In this document: positions 60,241 through 64,000 of the stretch, in pieces | How positions within the stretch are numbered: the stretch's first letter is position 1 | Layout of the letters: every line of letters begins with the position of its first letter | Source of the DNA: Polyodon spathula | Taxonomy: Eukaryota; Chordata; Actinopteri; Acipenseriformes; Polyodontidae | Assembly: GCF_017654505.1 (NCBI RefSeq) | Contig: NC_054555.1 | Coordinates: 9,058,335-9,122,334 of the forward strand | DNA: 64,000 bases | Direction of reading: 5' to 3' | Notes under the pieces: model-generated | What the model was told of the DNA's origin: nothing | Seen by the model: the letters and a program-made list of their open reading frames with translations, nothing else | The model's database searches: none | Program-made: the position numbers and the translations under genes

Positions 60241-61140
60241 GTTTTTTTTTTTTTTTCATGTCTCTAAAATACAATTTCCAATTCCGAAATGGAACTGGAA
60301 TTTGGAATTGAAAACAGGAATTGACCCTGGCGCTGAAGACCGGAAAGATTTAAACCAGGCCTAGCAAGGAGTGAGAGATTACCTAATTAAACAGCTGCAT
60401 CACCTAGCCCTCTCTTTGTTGCATTTATTTTAATGGTATTTGTGTTTCCAATTTAAGTTCAGCTTTTGGTTACCATGGGCAGACTGCACGGACATTAGGC
60501 CACAAGAAATAACAAAACAATGTGTTTATTTTAATGTTTTTCCAAATGAAGTGGACTGGAAGATGAGTTCCCTGAGGAAATCTTACCTCAAGATGACTGA
60601 GCATTAATAGTCAACGGGTAGGACATTTCCACTGCAGATTGTTTGTTTATTTTCATTATAATTTGAGGGCAAAAATAGCGTAGTGTTTGAAGTAATTCAT
60701 TCTGTTCATAAATGTGTCAAGTCTCAGTGTATCGTGTTCAGATGCGGTAGTGTTTATTTTTGGTTTTTTTTGGTGTTGCATTATGCAATATGTGAGCGCA
60801 GAGAATGCCATTTGATCTATCGCTTTTGTAGAATTTAAAAAAGAAATAGTTGCTTCATATCTCATAATGTAATCGCTATGTACCAGTGGAATTCACATCA
60901 GTGCCGATGGGAATATGGTGGAGAGTTTCATCTTAACAACTGCTCATCCAGTTGTCATGAAACATGGGTAGAACATTCTTCAGCACAAGAATCAGGATCT
61001 GGTTGCACTGTACATAGTTAAATATATAAGATACTGACATGAGTCCATACTGTTTGCTCTAAATTTACACTTTACAGCCATAGTACATTTTACTTATCTA
61101 ATAATGTGTTGTTGATATTATTGTTCTTATAGACTACAGA

Positions 61141-61280
61141 TGCTGCACCTGGGCTCAGGTGCTGGACTAAGTTCCTGGAGAGCCAGCAGTAGAAGAGGGA
61201 CTGGTGGATAAAGAGGAGAATGGGTACACAGACAAGGATCACTTTTACACAGAGTGATCAAGAGGAATCAGAGGTACAAG

Positions 61281-61329
<49 letters not shown>

Positions 61330-62610
61330 TTTCCCACAATATTTACTGAACCAACACAACAAGCACTGCCATGTGGTTTCCAATATACCAGCTTATTAAA
61401 AAGATATTTAACTGCATAGTCCCTACTTTATTATATAGACCATGGCACCTAATATAAAAAGCCTGTTGTTCCTGTATTAGTTTTAAATGTTTAAACCTTC
61501 AGTATAAACGCAAGAAAACTAATTCCACCTGATCAAGCTGTGCCAGCTTGTTGGCAGTTTGCCATGAATAAGTTTATGAACTTTCAGTGAAGGTTCTGTC
61601 AATATTTGTGCTGATTGCTTGTGAACTTGATTGAACTGTGTAAACATTAGTGCATTGAAAAATGCAACCTTGGTAAGCTGGTGGACCATTTCTTCTTTTT
61701 TTGTTTTTGTTTGTTTTTTGCCATCAGGAATCTGACAGCTAATTCACAATCTAATGTTTCTGTGCTTAAGAGTCCCAATTTTAATCAGGATGTATGTGTG
61801 GTCAACACACTTAGATAAATAGAAATAGATTCAATAAACTTTTGTCCCATCATTTTTCGTTCAAGTAAAAAGTCCAGATTCTAAGTTTTTTTTTTTTTTT
61901 GGGGGGTGTTATTTATTCTGTCTCTCCCACTGTATAAGAAAAATTGTGTTATTAATAAAGTGACCACAGCTTCAGTCACACTTAACTCCCTTTGCGATGT
62001 TCTGGTTGATTCAGTTTGCTCAATATCTATATTTAGTGTTTTAGTTATTGGTGGTATCGATCAACACCTGGTGCATTTGCTGTTCTTTAACAATATGTGC
62101 TGCAGTGGTCCCCGATTTCAGTTTTATTCTGAGATACATATTATAATCCAATACTTTTCCCTTTACTCGCTGACAGAATCTTAAACAAGGCATCCTCCTA
62201 AACCTACTGCTACGAAGATGCTGGCTGGTATGATCATGGGTAAACCATTGCCTCCTTCTAAACCTACTGCTAACAAGAAAACATATCTGGGAATTAAGGA
62301 TTCAACCATTCCAGAGTACTGTCCAAACAACTCTACTGGGATCACAGCTTCCAAGTGGGAAAAGTTCCTTTCTTCTACCACAAGATCCTACAGCATTCAC
62401 AAACCTTCACAACTCCCTTGGCTTTTTTCTGTGCACTGAACATGCCTTCACAGCTCGAGGGAACAGTATCCTTGACATTAGAAGATAAAGCTTTGCAGAG
62501 GAGGAGGTCTAAATTAACTGCAGTATGTGGTTTGTCTAACAAGTTATCTCCAGTTTGCATACAGCCACCATCGTCCTTCATTCTGCTCACTGTTCCAGAC
62601 AGATGAGACC
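61141..62610 (+). pseudogene. MRNIP-like relic (two fragments)
   Basis: After TTATAG, 61141-61275 reads through RCWTKFLES, resembling human MRNIP SRWLKYLEKDS, but meets an in-frame TAG five codons later. The second fragment, 62163-62421, contains GITASKWEKFLSSTTRS, resembling human TATSSKWAQFVLPPRKS, and two KPTA repeats, and ends at TGA. Strand and position, convergent with SQSTM1, are those of MRNIP in human. The N-terminal cysteine motif and the acidic C-terminus were not found. Similarity is short, so homology is tentative. Confidence 0.4.
61282..61326. repeat. TTA trinucleotide microsatellite
   Basis: About 15 uninterrupted ATT units. Confidence 0.95.
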
Positions 62611-63146
62611 TTTTAACCTCCTGAGTTACTGATGTTGATGGCTTGGCTTGTCTGAGTTCAGTGGTTTTTTCCACTGCACCATCAGCATGCTGTTTTCTTC
62701 TACAATGTTTTAGCAAAACTGATTTAAAAATTTATATTTGGTATTTCCTGTTTATGTAAATATGCCGTCAAATAAAAGTAATAAATTAAGCCCAAATAAA
62801 ATTCATAAATGAATCCAAACTAAAGTTTTACTTCTCAAGCACTGTTTATTTGCAGATAGATAGGACAGAGACATAAAGATCAGAGTATTATATTGAAATT
62901 TCCATCTATATAGTTATATTAGGTAATAACCTTTGCCCAATTAATTTTAATAGAAGCCAAAACATACTTCAGCAAACAAAACTGACAATGTTTACCTTTC
63001 AGACATTTGCTTTACACAGTTTAGGACACTACTATTTTGTTAAATGTATCTTGAATTGACATTTTGATAATTCCTTCAGTATCTCTTTAAATTATAGACC
63101 AACTTTCCCTCTGGTTTTAAGTCTGTGCTTGTGGTATAAAAAGAAT

Positions 63147-63292
63147 ACTGACTGATCATTTGTGGTATACAGTTTTTACTCTCCTAAGGAGGATGTCCTT
63201 AAATAAACCACTTGCCCCTATCGGAGCTCATGATTTACTGGGACATCCTCCTGTGGCAAATGAAAACTGTATAACACAAGCAATCAGTCAGT
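63147..63292. mobile_element. 146-bp foldback hairpin element
   Basis: The left arm starts ACTGACTGAT and carries TATACAGTTTT and GGAGGATGTCC. The right arm mirrors all three blocks and ends ATCAGTCAGT. The arms are about 53 bases and pair imperfectly. It sits immediately downstream of the SQSTM1 poly(A) signal, reading the minus strand. Confidence 0.75.
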
Positions 63293-63314
63293 AATATGAC
63301 GCAACTTGGTGTAG

Positions 63315-63320
63315 TTTATT
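63315..63320 (-). terminator. SQSTM1: SQSTM1 poly(A) signal
   Basis: AATAAA on the minus strand, 87 bases after the SQSTM1 stop codon. It implies a very short 3'UTR and a cleavage site near 63290-63305, at the edge of the foldback. Confidence 0.6.
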
Positions 63321-63406
63321 GCCAGTGTAATGTGCTGAAGTGGCTACAGGTCAGTGGAATGCAAGAAACACTATTGCTCTGAAGCTCTATGCGGACAGGC
63401 TCATTT

Positions 63407-64000
<594 letters not shown>

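Larger units (their letters stand above)
60241..63300. other. Intergenic region between TBC1D9B and SQSTM1
   Basis: Contains MRNIP-like fragments (61141-61275, 62163-62610), a TTA array (61282-61326), a poly(T)/poly(G) run near 61887 and a foldback (63147-63292). MGAT4B, which sits between these genes in human, was not recognised. Confidence 0.6.

Overview
The window is vertebrate nuclear DNA. Its genes are split into short GT-AG exons inside long AT-rich introns, and it carries many decayed transposons and simple repeats. The three genes and the closing relic match the human 5q35.3 neighbourhood (SQSTM1, MRNIP, MGAT4B, TBC1D9B, RNF130). The dense fish-type repeat content points to a ray-finned fish. 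A tRNA-derived SINE at 4905-5382 resembles, from memory, those of sturgeons and paddlefish, so an acipenseriform is my best guess (inference). Layout: 1-33147 holds the 3' part of RNF130 on the + strand, an E3 ubiquitin ligase with a PA domain, a membrane segment and a RING-H2 domain. Its first exon lies off the left edge. 33148-38522 is intergenic, ending in a CpG-enriched promoter. 38523-56508 holds a complete TBC1D9B on the + strand: 22 coding exons whose phases all join, giving 1225 residues with two GRAM domains, a Rab-GAP TBC domain with both catalytic fingers, and an EF-hand. A possible long 3'UTR runs to about 60.2 kb. 60241-63300 is intergenic with fragments resembling MRNIP, and no MGAT4B is visible. 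63407-64000 holds the last two coding exons of SQSTM1 (p62) on the - strand, convergent with TBC1D9B. The genes share a membrane-trafficking, ubiquitin and autophagy theme: RNF130 ubiquitinates membrane cargo, TBC1D9B acts on Rab GTPases, and SQSTM1 delivers ubiquitinated cargo to autophagosomes. They are separate vertebrate genes kept together by synteny, not an operon. Points deserving attention: RNF130 exon 3, which should encode the transmembrane helix, is recognisable only for its first 11 codons and then decays into stops. TBC1D9B intron 6 seems to use a GC donor and a 25-C acceptor tract. A 179-bp near-identical direct repeat brackets TBC1D9B exons 2 and 3. A 146-bp foldback abuts the SQSTM1 poly(A) signal. 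MRNIP looks broken and MGAT4B is absent. Together these fit one copy of a duplicated region losing genes after polyploidy, which is inference.
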